In this document: one piece after another, positions 1 to 8,324 of the stretch
Layout: each line of letters opens with the position of its first letter
Position numbering within the stretch: position 1 is the stretch's first letter
Assembly: GCF_020564935.1 (NCBI RefSeq)
Contig: NZ_JAJCXB010000002.1
Coordinates: forward strand, 62,001-126,000
Length of the DNA: 64,000 nucleotides
Reading direction: 5' to 3'
DNA from: Streptomyces pinistramenti
GTDB lineage: Bacteria; Actinomycetota; Actinomycetes; Streptomycetales; Streptomycetaceae
Program-made: the position numbers and the translations under genes
Notes under the pieces: model-generated
What the model was told of the DNA's origin: nothing
The model's database searches: none
What the model saw: the letters and a program-made list of their open reading frames with translations, nothing else

Positions 1-702
1 GACGACCCGCACTACGCCAAACTGGCCTACTCCACGCGCACCGGGCCGGAAGCCGGAGGAGACACGCGCACAGCGCGGTTCGACAACCACATCGCCCTCG
101 TCACTCCCACAGGAGACGTCTCGCGGCGCGAGCGCATCCACCGTGTGGTGGTCGCCGACGGCCACGCCGCCTCCTGGCATCAGCCGCGGACCGGCGACAG
201 CACCACATCGAGCGCGGGCCGGATCGACAGCGTGTCGGTCGTGTGCGGCCCTTGGGAGATCCGTGTCCACAGGGTGACCGCGCCGGCCGGTCTGCTGCTG
301 CGCGAAGGGGGCTACGCCCTCGCCTGCCGGGAGCGTCCCCTGTCCCGCGTCGCGAGCCGCCGCGCCGTCGCCCGGCGCACCGACGGCCTGGCGAGCGGCA
401 TCGTCGGCCTGCACGGATGGGACACGGCGCAGGTGCGGCACGAGTCCGGGACCAATGCCTTCGGGGAGCATTCGTGCGTCCCCTACCTGACGGCGGTCAC
501 CGGCGCAGCGGAAGGCTCGGTCCACGTCTCGGGGATCGTGCTCAGCGGAGCCGCTGGTGGGCCGCTCGATGAGGTGCTCCGGCATGACATCACCGTCGCT
601 GTCGACGCCGGCACCGTGCACCTGCGCGTGGCGAGGCACGGCGGCTGGCTGATCCGGCCGGGAACGTCGCGGCCGGTGACCGCCGAGGACAGGCATCCAT
701 AG
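1..702 (+). CDS. DUF2264 family protein, C-terminal part (5' end outside window)
   Basis: The frame is open from the first base (DDPHYAKLAYSTRTG...) to TAG at 700-702, giving about 233 residues. The start reads as the C-terminal beta-rich part of DUF2264 proteins, which are normally near 600 residues and are thought to act on polysaccharides or glycosides; no enzymatic role is proven for the family. The segment has several short beta-type stretches, no transmembrane helix and no obvious catalytic motif. An internal GTG at 145 lies mid-domain and is not a real start. Family assignment rests on the DPHYAK-type motif and the context of a truncated long protein, so it is moderately sure. Confidence 0.6.
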   Translation, partial: DDPHYAKLAYSTRTGPEAGGDTRTARFDNHIALVTPTGDVSRRERIHRVVVADGHAASWHQPRTGDSTTSSAGRIDSVSVVCGPWEIRVHRVTAPAGLLLREGGYALACRERPLSRVASRRAVARRTDGLASGIVGLHGWDTAQVRHESGTNAFGEHSCVPYLTAVTGAAEGSVHVSGIVLSGAAGGPLDEVLRHDITVAVDAGTVHLRVARHGGWLIRPGTSRPVTAEDRHP

Positions 703-1149
703 GCCGGCATCCACAGGCCCTCACCAACCTCGGGCTGCCCCCACCCTCCGTGTCTGTTCGCGAATCCCGGCCCGGCTCACTCGGCGGTCACCGCGCTCGG
801 GCACCGCCGCCGGCGCCGCCACGTGGAGCACAGGGATGAATGCCCCGCGTTCGGAATCCATGCGGGCCACCTCACTGCGTGGCGGCACGGGTGCGCGGCT
901 TCCGGGACGTCCGGCACGGGACCAGGAAGCCCTGCCCCAACGGTTCCGGGCAGTGCTCCACCGGGCGATGGCCAACAAAATGAGCCGCGAACTCACAGGA
1001 GAAACCACCCCAACCGGCGAATTGACAGCGGCGAATCACCCAACATGCCCTGAACACTGACCAGATGGCGCCCTCTGGAACTCCTGACGAGATGAACTTC
1101 GAGGTGGTTGGACCACCCGAGGCTGTTGATCCGGGGGTACGGAGCAGCC
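703..1149. other. Intergenic stretch without a recognisable gene
   Basis: No frame here has a convincing start, ribosome site or family motif. It separates the DUF2264 gene from a transposase relic and contains two CGGCGAAT copies about 15 bases apart (near 1015 and 1030). It may include the decayed left flank of the insertion sequence that follows. Confidence 0.5.
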
Positions 1150-1335
1150 CGGCCGAAGCCGTGGGAAGTCGACGACGAGTTGTGGGCGATGGCAGAGCCG
1201 CTGTTGCCCAAGGTGACAAGTTGTGGGCAGTGGCAGAGCCGCTGTTGCCCAAGGTTGGGCGTCGGGCACGGCATCCCGGGCGCAAGCGGCATCCGGACGG
1301 CTGGCGTTCAGGGCACCCTGTTCGCCATCCAAGGT
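1150..1335 (+). pseudogene. IS5-family transposase N-terminal relic
   Basis: The translated pieces PWEVDDELWAMAEPLLPK, GRRARHPGRKRHPDG and QGTLFAI match the start of IS5-type transposases of actinomycetes (DDELW..IEPLLP...RHPGRKR.PDR..F.GILFVL). The pieces lie in three different frames: a 41-bp duplication shifts the frame near 1215, and another shift follows near 1300. The catalytic DDE region is absent. This is a dead fragment, not a functional element; no terminal inverted repeats could be delimited. Confidence 0.7.
1174..1255. repeat. 41-bp tandem duplication inside the transposase relic
   Basis: Unit 1 (1174-1214) and unit 2 (1215-1255) differ at only three positions. Each encodes D-E/K-LWA-M/V-AEPLLPK. 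Because 41 is not a multiple of three, the copy itself throws the transposase out of frame. Confidence 0.9.
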
Positions 1336-1579
1336 CCCTGGCCCCGCGCCTATCCGCGCGGGCCTCCAGCCGGCCCTACGAACGACTCGCCCGACTCACC
1401 ACACAGGACACGCTCCAAGCCGGCACCCGCCGCCTCGCCGCCTTTGCGAGACCCTGACGAACGGGAAGGCAACGCCCACCCACGACGTACCGTCTCATCA
1501 GTCGAGAATCAGCTGATCACCGGGCAATTCCGGTAATTGGCAAGGCAGTTAAAGATCCCCACGAAAGGGACGGAACACA

Positions 1580-1996
1580 ATGCTCGACATGAAGAGGCGT
1601 TCCCTGCGCATAGCCGCCATCGGCGCGATGGGAGCGGCCGCGGTCGCCCTGGCCACGTCTCCCGCCTTCGCCAAGGGCGGCATCGACCTCACCGTCACAC
1701 CGCGCACCGTGGCCGTCGGGCACACCGTCAAGGTGGCGGCCGGTGGCAACGATGACGCGGCAGCGTACCTGCGTACCTGCATCCAGCAGCGCACCGGCAC
1801 CCACGGCACGTGGCACACCGCCACCTGCGGCAAGCTGTCCGGCGCCCGGGAGGACGCGAAGGCCAACGCGTCGGTGAAGGCGGCGCACCGTGGCGCCCTT
1901 CAGTTCCGCGCCGTGCTGTACGGGTCCGAGACTCCGCACGACAAGCACCCGGTCGTGGAGCGGACCTCACCCGTCAAGACGGTCACCGTTCGCTGA
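1580..1996 (+). CDS. Small secreted protein of unknown function
   Basis: A 138-residue protein beginning MLDMKRRSLRIAAIGAMG. It has a typical signal peptide: basic n-region, an alanine-rich hydrophobic stretch to about residue 30, and an AFA-K cleavage site. The mature part is rich in beta-forming residues with two cysteines (LRTCIQQ and ATCGKL) about 19 residues apart that could form a disulphide. A GAAAGGGA ribosome site lies about 10 bases before the ATG; a second ATG three codons on is also possible. I do not recognise the family. It stands alone, between the transposase relic and a gene-poor stretch. Confidence 0.7.
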   Translation: MLDMKRRSLRIAAIGAMGAAAVALATSPAFAKGGIDLTVTPRTVAVGHTVKVAAGGNDDAAAYLRTCIQQRTGTHGTWHTATCGKLSGAREDAKANASVKAAHRGALQFRAVLYGSETPHDKHPVVERTSPVKTVTVR

Positions 1997-2221
1997 CACG
2001 CGGTACGCAGTGGGCCCGACGCGTCCGTCACACGCGGCGGGCCCGCCCCGCACCCACCCTCACACCCGCGCCCCGCCCCGCCCCTCTCGCCGGACCCCTT
2101 TGGGGTGCGGGGCATGACAGACCCGTCGATCGACCCGGGCCAAGAGCATGCCCTGTGTGGCCCACGCGGATTCGCCGGCGCACGGCACCCGATGACACTC
2201 GATGGCGCGCACACCCAATTT

Positions 2222-2260
2222 TGTCTACAGCAACGTAGACCGTCTACATTGCTGTAGACA
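2222..2260. promoter_or_regulatory. 39-bp double-dyad operator candidate
   Basis: Two 18-bp arms (2222-2239 and 2243-2260) are inverted copies with one mismatch and a 3-base gap. Each arm is itself a dyad, GTCTAC-N6-GTAGAC. This suggests a protein binding as a pair of dimers, as many MarR/BlaI/GntR-type regulators do, but the family cannot be named. It lies about 130 bases before the COG4705 membrane protein gene, in an otherwise empty stretch (1997-2392). Confidence 0.6.
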
Positions 2261-2392
2261 CGTGGCGAGTCCACGGCGCCCGGCCGCACGCTCCACACGG
2301 GCCGGACGCCCGATGCCACCCTCCGCCGTCACACGAGAACCGATGACGCTCCGCCCTCACGGTGCAGTGCCCACGGTCAACAGGAGTGCGCT

Positions 2393-3271
2393 TTGCGACA
2401 GTCGGAGTCCCTCACCGTGCCGGATGCCTCCCTTGAGGGACGGCAGGTGATGAAGAAGCTCCCCGAGATCACTCTGGCCTTCTGGATCATGAAGATCGCC
2501 GCGACCACCCTGGGCGAGACCGCCGGAGACCTCTTTTCCCAAACGCTGCAACTGGGCTACTTCCTCACCACCATTGCACTGTTTCTGGTGTTCCTCGTGA
2601 CGCTGGTGGTGCAGCTGCGGTCCGCCCGCTACAACCCGTTCTTCTACTGGACGGTCATCCTGTCCACCAGCATGGCGGGCACCACGATGTCCGACTTCAT
2701 GAACCGGGACGCCAGCGCCGCATATCTCACCCCGGGCACGGACGCACTGGGCTGGGGCCCGCAGGGCCTGGGGCTCGGCTACCCGGTGGGCGCCGCGATC
2801 CTGGTTTCCCTGCTGATCGCCATCTTCGCCGCATGGAAGCTCACCGGGCAGACCTTCGCCATCCGCGACATCGTGACCTTCCGCGGCGAGGCCCTCTTCT
2901 GGGCCGCGATCCTGGTGTCCAACACCCTGGGCACCTCCATGGGCGACTTCTTGTCCGACAGTTCCGGCCTCGGCTACGCCGGCGGCGCCCTCCTCGTGGC
3001 CGGGCTACTGGCCGTACTCGTCGCCCTCATGCGCGTACCGGCCATCCCCAACGTCGCGCTCTTCTGGATCGCCTTCGTCCTCACCCGCCCACTGGGCGCC
3101 ACCGCCGGCGACTTCCTCACCAAGCCTGCCGCCAAGGGGGGCCTCAACCTCGGCACCCCCGGCTCCTCGGCCGTACTCCTGGCCATCCTCGTGGGGCTCA
3201 TGGCCTACGCCCACCAGCAGGAGCGCAAGCAAGCCGCGACACGCGACGAGCACCTCGCCCCGCTGCCGTAG
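2393..3271 (+). CDS. COG4705-type polytopic membrane protein with fourfold repeat
   Basis: A 292-residue integral membrane protein. A two-helix unit with a shared signature occurs four times: FW..K.A.TTLGETAGD, FYWTVILSTSMAGTTMSD, LFW.AILVSNTLGTSMGD and LFWIAFVLTRPLGATAGD. Each unit ends in an acidic residue inside the membrane, a layout typical of the uncharacterised COG4705 family. Substrate and function are unknown; a transport role for a cation is only a guess. Start choice is uncertain: TTG at 2393 has AGGAG six bases upstream, while ATG at 2450 starts exactly at the conserved MKKLPEITLAFW. The 39-bp double dyad upstream is the obvious control site. Confidence 0.75.
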   Translation: MRQSESLTVPDASLEGRQVMKKLPEITLAFWIMKIAATTLGETAGDLFSQTLQLGYFLTTIALFLVFLVTLVVQLRSARYNPFFYWTVILSTSMAGTTMSDFMNRDASAAYLTPGTDALGWGPQGLGLGYPVGAAILVSLLIAIFAAWKLTGQTFAIRDIVTFRGEALFWAAILVSNTLGTSMGDFLSDSSGLGYAGGALLVAGLLAVLVALMRVPAIPNVALFWIAFVLTRPLGATAGDFLTKPAAKGGLNLGTPGSSAVLLAILVGLMAYAHQQERKQAATRDEHLAPLP

Positions 3272-3644
3272 CCATGCTCCGCAACGGGCGGCCGAGCGGG
3301 ACGCGCAGCCGCCGTCCGGGGCCGATTACGGCGACGAGTGCGTACGGCCGTGGTCATGACGACATCCGTACACGCTCGGCACGGGCAGACCGACGGCTCG
3401 CTCCCCCTCAAGCCCCCTCCCATCGTCACCGGGCCCGGACCCGCCGGGCAGCGTGCCGGAGGCATCCCCCCGTGTTTCCCTCATCGCCTGACTCAGTGCG
3501 GAGCGCAGCATCACCGGCCCCTGGCCAGGATCATCAGCCACTCCAGCAATCCTTCGGGATCCGGTGGCGTCCAGCCCGTCGGCGCAGGCCGTAACAGGGG
3601 TCTGATCAAGAGCATTCACCCTCGACATCGGCATTTGGTGCGCA
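3272..3644. other. Intergenic stretch, no gene seen
   Basis: This lies between the convergent COG4705 and ICMT-like genes. Open frames here lack ribosome sites and family motifs. No clear terminator hairpin was found. Confidence 0.5.
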
Positions 3645-4286
3645 CTACGCTCTGGGCCCGCTTCGAGGAGTTCGGACCCGCGCGGGGCGGGTCCACGGGA
3701 TCAGTGCCGGGACGCGGGCACGGTAATCCTCGTAGGCGGCACCGAATCGGCTTGCCATCATGCCGTCCTCGATCCGGACCCGGCGCAGCAGCCAGGGGAC
3801 GGCGACCGCCAGGTAGACGATCCAGATGCCGAAACCGCAGGCCAGCATGGAGCCGGTGATCAGCCCGAGAAGGCCGGTGTAGATGGGGTGGCGGACCAGT
3901 CGGTAGGGGCCGTCGGTACGTAGCTCGTGGTGTTCTCGGAGCATCGGGATGCTGGCCCACATGGCGCCCAGGACCCAGCGGGCCCACAGCAGCAGAGCGG
4001 TGGAGGCGAGCACGAGCAGGGCGCCCAGGAGCGCGAGTTGAGGCTGCCAGTACTGCACGTGACGCCAGAAGGATTGCGGAACACGCCCGATCAATACGGA
4101 GAATACGCAGACGCCCGCGATCAGCAGGGCCCGACGGGGCAAGGTGCGGCGCAGGCCCCGCATCCAGCCCCTCGGACCGGCCTTGCTCATCACACCGAAG
4201 TAGACAGCGCCCGCGGTCCAGGCCGCGAGGAACACCAGGACGCAGACGCCGGTGAGATCGACGAGTACGGAATGCAGTGAGCCCAT
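3645..4286 (-). CDS. Isoprenylcysteine carboxyl methyltransferase (ICMT)-family membrane protein
   Basis: A 213-residue protein with about five hydrophobic segments. It has the hallmark of ICMT/PEMT-type membrane methyltransferases, YRLVRHPIYTGLLG, followed by an E-x-x-F...Y-x-x-Y end (ASRFGAAYEDY) that binds S-adenosylmethionine at the membrane surface. Bacterial members methylate small or lipid substrates that are mostly unknown. The open frame extends further upstream to 4481, but that part is not protein-like, so the start is placed at MGSLHSVLVDLTG (4286). No operon partner is visible. Confidence 0.8.
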   Translation of the reverse strand: MGSLHSVLVDLTGVCVLVFLAAWTAGAVYFGVMSKAGPRGWMRGLRRTLPRRALLIAGVCVFSVLIGRVPQSFWRHVQYWQPQLALLGALLVLASTALLLWARWVLGAMWASIPMLREHHELRTDGPYRLVRHPIYTGLLGLITGSMLACGFGIWIVYLAVAVPWLLRRVRIEDGMMASRFGAAYEDYRARVPALIPWTRPARVRTPRSGPRA

Positions 4287-4900
4287 GCCCGAAAGACTGC
4301 TCCACGCGCAGAACGGTCCACCACCACCCGCGGGTTGAAACCAACGCCCGCCTACGGGTGGAGAGCCTCGGGAGACGGCACTGAGCTGCGCTGCAAGCCC
4401 GGTGCGGAACCAACTCGCGGACGTCCACCTGAGCGGGGATGAACCGGGAACTGCCAGCGGCCTTCCGAGAGTTGGGTCCATGCGACCGGAAGCGCCATGC
4501 CCCGGTGGCTGCGGTCAGCCCCTGGGCGGGGACAGGGGTAGGGAACGCTGTGCACGTAAGAGCGCTGCGCCGTGCCACCGCCCCCTTTCGGCCAAGTCCA
4601 CCACGGCACCCCGGCGAGGCCACTCGGCGCAGCGCGGTCAGGATCCGGCAGAGCGCTTCGCAGGAGGCGTCGGCCTGGCCGGAGGCATGGAGGTGCCTTT
4701 CCTCGCCGGGGTGTGTCCCGGACACTGGGATCAGGCCGTGCGCGGGAGACCGGATCGTCGTGTACGCGCCCCTGCAAGCTCCGGCGCGCTCCTCGCCGCG
4801 CGCCACCGAACGGGTGCCGGAGCGGCTACGGCCCTCGCAGCGGCTGGCGTCAGTTCCCGAGTCCGATGGTCGCGCCGTGCCGGTCCGTTCGTACGCGCTC
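4287..4900. other. Gene-free stretch upstream of the ArsR gene
   Basis: About 600 bases with only overlapping, non-homologous open frames on both strands. I see no family motif or ribosome site. It ends in the repeat, hairpin and promoter elements listed next. Confidence 0.5.
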
Positions 4901-4936
4901 AAGGAGTAGTCACGGGTCAAGGGGTAGTCACGGGTC
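4901..4936. repeat. 18-bp tandem repeat, two copies
   Basis: AAGGRGTAGTCACGGGTC occurs at 4901-4918 and 4919-4936 with one difference. It lies directly before the hairpin at 4939-4969. Confidence 0.85.
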
Positions 4937-4938
4937 GC

Positions 4939-4969
4939 GGTGTCCCCGCTCCCGAGGTGCGGGGACACC
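4939..4969 (+). terminator. 11-bp perfect hairpin, terminator-like
   Basis: GGTGTCCCCGC pairs perfectly with GCGGGGACACC around a 9-base loop. No T-run follows, which is usual for high-GC actinomycete terminators. It sits 17 bases before the -35 box of the ArsR gene and may insulate that promoter from upstream transcription. Confidence 0.5.
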
Positions 4970-4985
4970 AACGCGTCGGAGAAAG

Positions 4986-5015
4986 TTGACACGTCGGATT
5001 TCCCCGACGCATAGT
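4986..5015 (+). promoter_or_regulatory. arsR promoter with embedded dyad operator
   Basis: TTGACA (4986-4991) and CATAGT (5010-5015) are spaced by 18 bases. Between them lies CGTCGG-N6-CCGACG (4992-5009), a perfect dyad that would be covered by a bound repressor, which fits ArsR autoregulation. The predicted transcription start falls at or next to ATG 5023, so the mRNA is probably leaderless. Confidence 0.6.
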
Positions 5016-5022
5016 GGCGGGC

Positions 5023-5337
5023 ATGGCAGAGGTGGGTGTGTTCAACGCGCTGGCGAATCCGGTGCGGCGCAAACTGCTGGAGGCGCTGCGGGACGGTCCG
5101 CGTGCCGCGGGTGATCTCGCGGGCGAGTTCGTACTGAGCAGACCGGCGGTCTCCGAGCATCTGGCGGTGCTCAGGAACGCACGGTTGGTGCGTGAGGAGT
5201 CGCGCGGACGGCACCGCTACTACCACCTTGAGCCGGCTCCGCTCGCCGAGGTGAGCGAGTGGCTGCACCCCTTCGAGCATTACTGGCGCACCCGGATGAG
5301 GGCGCTGAGTGACCTGATGGACGAGGAGAATCCGTGA
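5023..5337 (+). CDS. ArsR/SmtB-family winged-helix regulator
   Basis: A 104-residue single-domain repressor. Its HTH reads NALANPVRRKLLEALRDGPR..., the recognition helix SRPAVSEHLAVLRNARLV, and the wing ESRGRHRYYHLEPAPL. The CxC metal site of the metal-sensing ArsR subgroup is missing, so this belongs to the metal-independent group often paired with SRPBCC proteins. GTG at 5014 is a possible start, but the promoter geometry favours a leaderless ATG at 5023. Its stop overlaps the next start by four bases, so the two genes are translationally coupled. It probably represses this pair through the dyad in its promoter. Confidence 0.85.
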   Translation: MAEVGVFNALANPVRRKLLEALRDGPRAAGDLAGEFVLSRPAVSEHLAVLRNARLVREESRGRHRYYHLEPAPLAEVSEWLHPFEHYWRTRMRALSDLMDEENP

Positions 5338-5750
5338 CCGGCACCGACCCGACCGCGATCCACTGCGACCAGTACATCGCCCACCCGCCCGCGGCGGTCT
5401 GGAGGGCCCTGACCGATCCCGGTCTGCACGCACGGTGGTGGGCGGCCGGCGATGTGCGGCCCGTCGTCGGCCACCGTTTCACCTTGGACATGGGGCCGTG
5501 GGGACAGCAGGAATGCGAGGTGCTCACCGTCGAGCCCGAACGACTGCTCCGCTACAGCTTCGCCCCGGGTTCACTGGACACCACGATCACCTGGCGGCTG
5601 AGCCCCGAAGGCAGCGGCAGCCGTCTGTTCCTCGAACACGCCGGGTTCGACCTCGAATCACCCCTGGGCAAGGCCGCGTTCGGCGGTATGGGGCACGGCT
5701 GGCCCGACGTCCTCGCACGCATCGAACCGGCCCTCACCGCCGCGAGCTGA
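5334..5750 (+). CDS. SRPBCC (AHSA1-like) domain protein
   Basis: A 138-residue protein of the START/SRPBCC fold, AHSA1 subgroup. It shows the typical opening (DQYIAHPPAAVWRALTDPGLHARWW), the middle strand RYSFAPGSLDTTITWRLSP, and a long C-terminal helix (GKAAFGGMGHGWPDVLARIEPAL). Such proteins bind hydrophobic ligands; for most bacterial members the ligand is unknown. It begins with GTG overlapping the arsR stop (GTGA), so it is the downstream partner in a two-gene operon. The ArsR/AHSA1 pairing is very common in actinomycetes. Confidence 0.85.
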   Translation: MTGTDPTAIHCDQYIAHPPAAVWRALTDPGLHARWWAAGDVRPVVGHRFTLDMGPWGQQECEVLTVEPERLLRYSFAPGSLDTTITWRLSPEGSGSRLFLEHAGFDLESPLGKAAFGGMGHGWPDVLARIEPALTAAS

Positions 5751-5994
5751 CAGCGCAGCGCCACCGCACCACCCCGCGGCGCAGCCCGCCGAAACGGTGG
5801 ACGCGAACGGCCGACCGTGCGTCGCACCTGAGCCGGTCGACCGATGCGCTTGACCGGCCGCGGCTTGTGTGACGGCCCGATCCCTCACGTTCGGCCCGTT
5901 GCCGGGCACCGGGATCCCCCACGTAGCGATCGAGGGCGGCGTCGTGCGCCCTCTTCTGTGCGGCCCGTGCACTCTCCGTTCGTGAAACGCGCTC

Positions 5995-6636
5995 TTCGGC
6001 CAACTGGACCGCGGCCGGGGCCACGAGCTGGTCGTACGCCGATGTCCTGCCGTACTTCCGGCGCTCCGAGGACAACCATCGCGGCGAGGACGAGTTCCAC
6101 GGCGCGGGCGGGCCGCTGATCAGCGCAGCGAGCCCGGAGAACTCCGCGCCCCCGTACCCTTCCGCCACGAGATCCTCGGCCCGGCCACCCGACACGACTT
6201 CGCCTTCGGCCCCTGCGTGCTCGCCCGGATCGTGCACACCTACCCGACGACGGCCGAGGGGCGGGACTGCATCGTCGCCGGGATCTGGATCGCCCTGGAG
6301 ATCGCGGCGCAGTGGGCGGCGGCCGACATCGTCACGGGGGGGGCGTACGGCGACGCGCCGGCATCGGACTCCGACGCGGGCCTCCTCACCTGGGCGAAGC
6401 GGTTCGGACAGACGCTCCACCACCCGGCGTCGACCTGCGCCATCGGCACGGTGGTCGCCCCCGAGCTGCACCTGTTCGACGTAGCGGGCCTGCGGGTTGT
6501 CGATGCCTCGGTGTTCGCGACAGTACCGCGCGGGAACACCGACGCGCCCACTGTCATGGCCGTGGAGAAAGCGACCGACCTCATCAAGGGAGGCACCGTC
6601 AAGGGGAACAACGGCATTGCGGGAACCGCGCTATGA
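5995..6636 (+). pseudogene. Decayed GMC-family FAD oxidoreductase
   Basis: Two parts of a GMC oxidoreductase (glucose/choline oxidase superfamily, normally 500-550 residues) survive in different frames. The first, near 5997-6120, reads [19 protein letters not shown] and [20 protein letters not shown]. The second, 6217-6636, carries the C-terminal catalytic region with [10 protein letters not shown] and the FAD-site end GLRVVDASVFATVPRGNTDA. The N-terminal FAD Rossmann motif and a large central part are missing, so this is a deletion-and-frameshift relic. The first ATG-like start of the second part is not a true start. Confidence 0.8.
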
Positions 6637-6800
6637 CGACATCCCGGCCGACCCATCAACCAGCGGTGGGTGATGGACCGTGCCGTCGATGACCTGGTCC
6701 GCAGCGAAGCCGCCCGGGTCGCCTGCGCCTTGGGCGAGCGACGCAAACTGCTGGAGCAGGTGTACGCGGCCACTGCCGGGCAGCAGCCCCTCCGCCGGAT

Positions 6801-7985
6801 TCAGCGTGTGTGCTGCAAGTGGGCGCCGATCTGCAGGAATGCCGGGACGAGGGGGGCCGTGGGGGCGACGGGGGACATTACCTGGGATCCGTAGTGGACG
6901 ATGACGGTTTCCAACTTGGGGGAAATGAAGAGGCGTTGGCCGTGGATGCCGCTGGCCATGAAAGAGCCGTGGGGATCGTTCAGGATCCACCAGAAGTCGT
7001 GGTAGGAGAGGTTGGCGGGGGCGCTGGGAGGTGCGGCGGGGAAGCGGACGTGCTGGGGGTAGCCGTCCGGGGCGTGCGGGATGGCGGCAGTCACGGCGGT
7101 GGGCAGGATCTGCCGGTCTGCGATGGCGCCGTCGCAGCGGATCAGTTCGCCGAGCCGGGCCACGTCACGGGCGGTGGCGCTGAATCCTCCGCAGGCGGCT
7201 TCGGCGCCTTCACCGTCGAGGACGTAGTAGGCGTCTTCGTCGGCGCCGATGTGGGACCAGATCATGTCGCTGAGCAGGGCCGAGGTGGTGGTGCCTGTGA
7301 TGCGGCGGAGGATTTCGGCGAGTGCTTCGACGTTGCCGTTTTCGTAGCGGAACTCTGTTCCCGGTGCGGCCGTTGCGCGTGCGGTGGCGAGGTGTTCGCG
7401 GATGCTCGTGGGGCCGCTGTAGCCGTAGGGGCGCAGGGATGGCGCGATGACCGCGAAGTAGCGCTGGGCTTCGACGGGTTTGTCGAAGGGGCGCCCGGCG
7501 TAGGCGACGTGGGTTCCCATGTGCAGCAGGTGGTCGACGGTGCTGTCCCCGAAGGCGGTGCCGGCGAGTTCGGGGATGTACGTGGAGACTGTCGCTTCGC
7601 GGTCGAGTGCTCCCTGGTGGGCCAGGGTGGCGGCCAGAAGACCGATGTACGACTTGGCGGCCGAGGCGTTGAAGTGGACGTCGTGGGGCTGTAGTTCGTG
7701 CAGGTAGTTCTCGTAGACGACGGTGCCTCGGTGCATCACCAGCAGGGCGTCGGTCTGGGCGGCCGTGAAGAGGTCCTGGAGCGTCAGGGTGCGGCCGTCG
7801 GGTGCGGCGATCGTGAGCTGGTCGATGCCGGCGGTGTCTGTCGGCAGGCTCCGGGCGGGGCCCGCTCCACGCCACACCCGTCGGCTGGGCAGCAGCTCCC
7901 GGCCCGCCCTGGTGTAGCGGCGCACCCATTCCGGGTCGGTGTAGCCGCGGGACCAGTGGAGATTCGCCAGCGGTGCGTCAGCCAT
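6801..7985 (-). CDS. Serine hydrolase, class C beta-lactamase / NylB-like family
   Basis: A 394-residue cytoplasmic hydrolase of the serine beta-lactamase-like fold, with no signal peptide. The catalytic S-x-x-K is S108-AA-K111 (NASAAKS) and the Y-x-N motif is Y214-E-N216; a C-terminal SGIHGQ replaces the KTG box. This set is typical of family VIII esterases and 6-aminohexanoate-oligomer hydrolases rather than true beta-lactamases. GAGGAG lies six bases before the ATG. The upstream strip (8008-8050) holds interleaved inverted half-sites (ATGGTA/TACCAT and ACGTTG/CAACGT), a possible operator. It may supply a free acid to the transport and CoA-activation genes that follow. Confidence 0.8.
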   Translation of the reverse strand: MADAPLANLHWSRGYTDPEWVRRYTRAGRELLPSRRVWRGAGPARSLPTDTAGIDQLTIAAPDGRTLTLQDLFTAAQTDALLVMHRGTVVYENYLHELQPHDVHFNASAAKSYIGLLAATLAHQGALDREATVSTYIPELAGTAFGDSTVDHLLHMGTHVAYAGRPFDKPVEAQRYFAVIAPSLRPYGYSGPTSIREHLATARATAAPGTEFRYENGNVEALAEILRRITGTTTSALLSDMIWSHIGADEDAYYVLDGEGAEAACGGFSATARDVARLGELIRCDGAIADRQILPTAVTAAIPHAPDGYPQHVRFPAAPPSAPANLSYHDFWWILNDPHGSFMASGIHGQRLFISPKLETVIVHYGSQVMSPVAPTAPLVPAFLQIGAHLQHTR

Positions 7986-8324
7986 GTGCGCTCCTCAACA
8001 TTGCGTGATGGTACGTTGCATGACGGGTTGATCGTTACCATACACAACGTCTAGCTACGGGAGCGCCTGACCCCGAGCCGGCACCTCCATCGGCGCCCCC
8101 CTGGGCAAACACCTCGCTTGCCTGGAAGGCGCCTGAAGAGCCATTGACCGGAAGTGGCCGGGCAGCTACGTTTCCGACCCAACGGACTATTAATGGACGT
8201 CGAGTTCACTTTCTCGGCAGGGCGCGCGTGGGCGGGAGCGGCGCCGACGCCTGCGTCCGCCGATGCCGGCTTCCCGTGACCGGGCAATCGCCCCCTGCCT
8301 CTCTCGAACCGCAGGAGTCTTCCC

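Noticed and set aside
3616..5433. A 605-codon minus-strand open frame
   Set aside because: It overlaps ICMT-like, arsR and AHSA1-like genes in the wrong frame and is Arg/Pro-rich.
6637..6800. Possible small gene (DRAVDDLVRSEAARVACALG)
   Set aside because: Faintly protein-like, but there is no ribosome site, start or family match, and it stops within the hydrolase 3' end.
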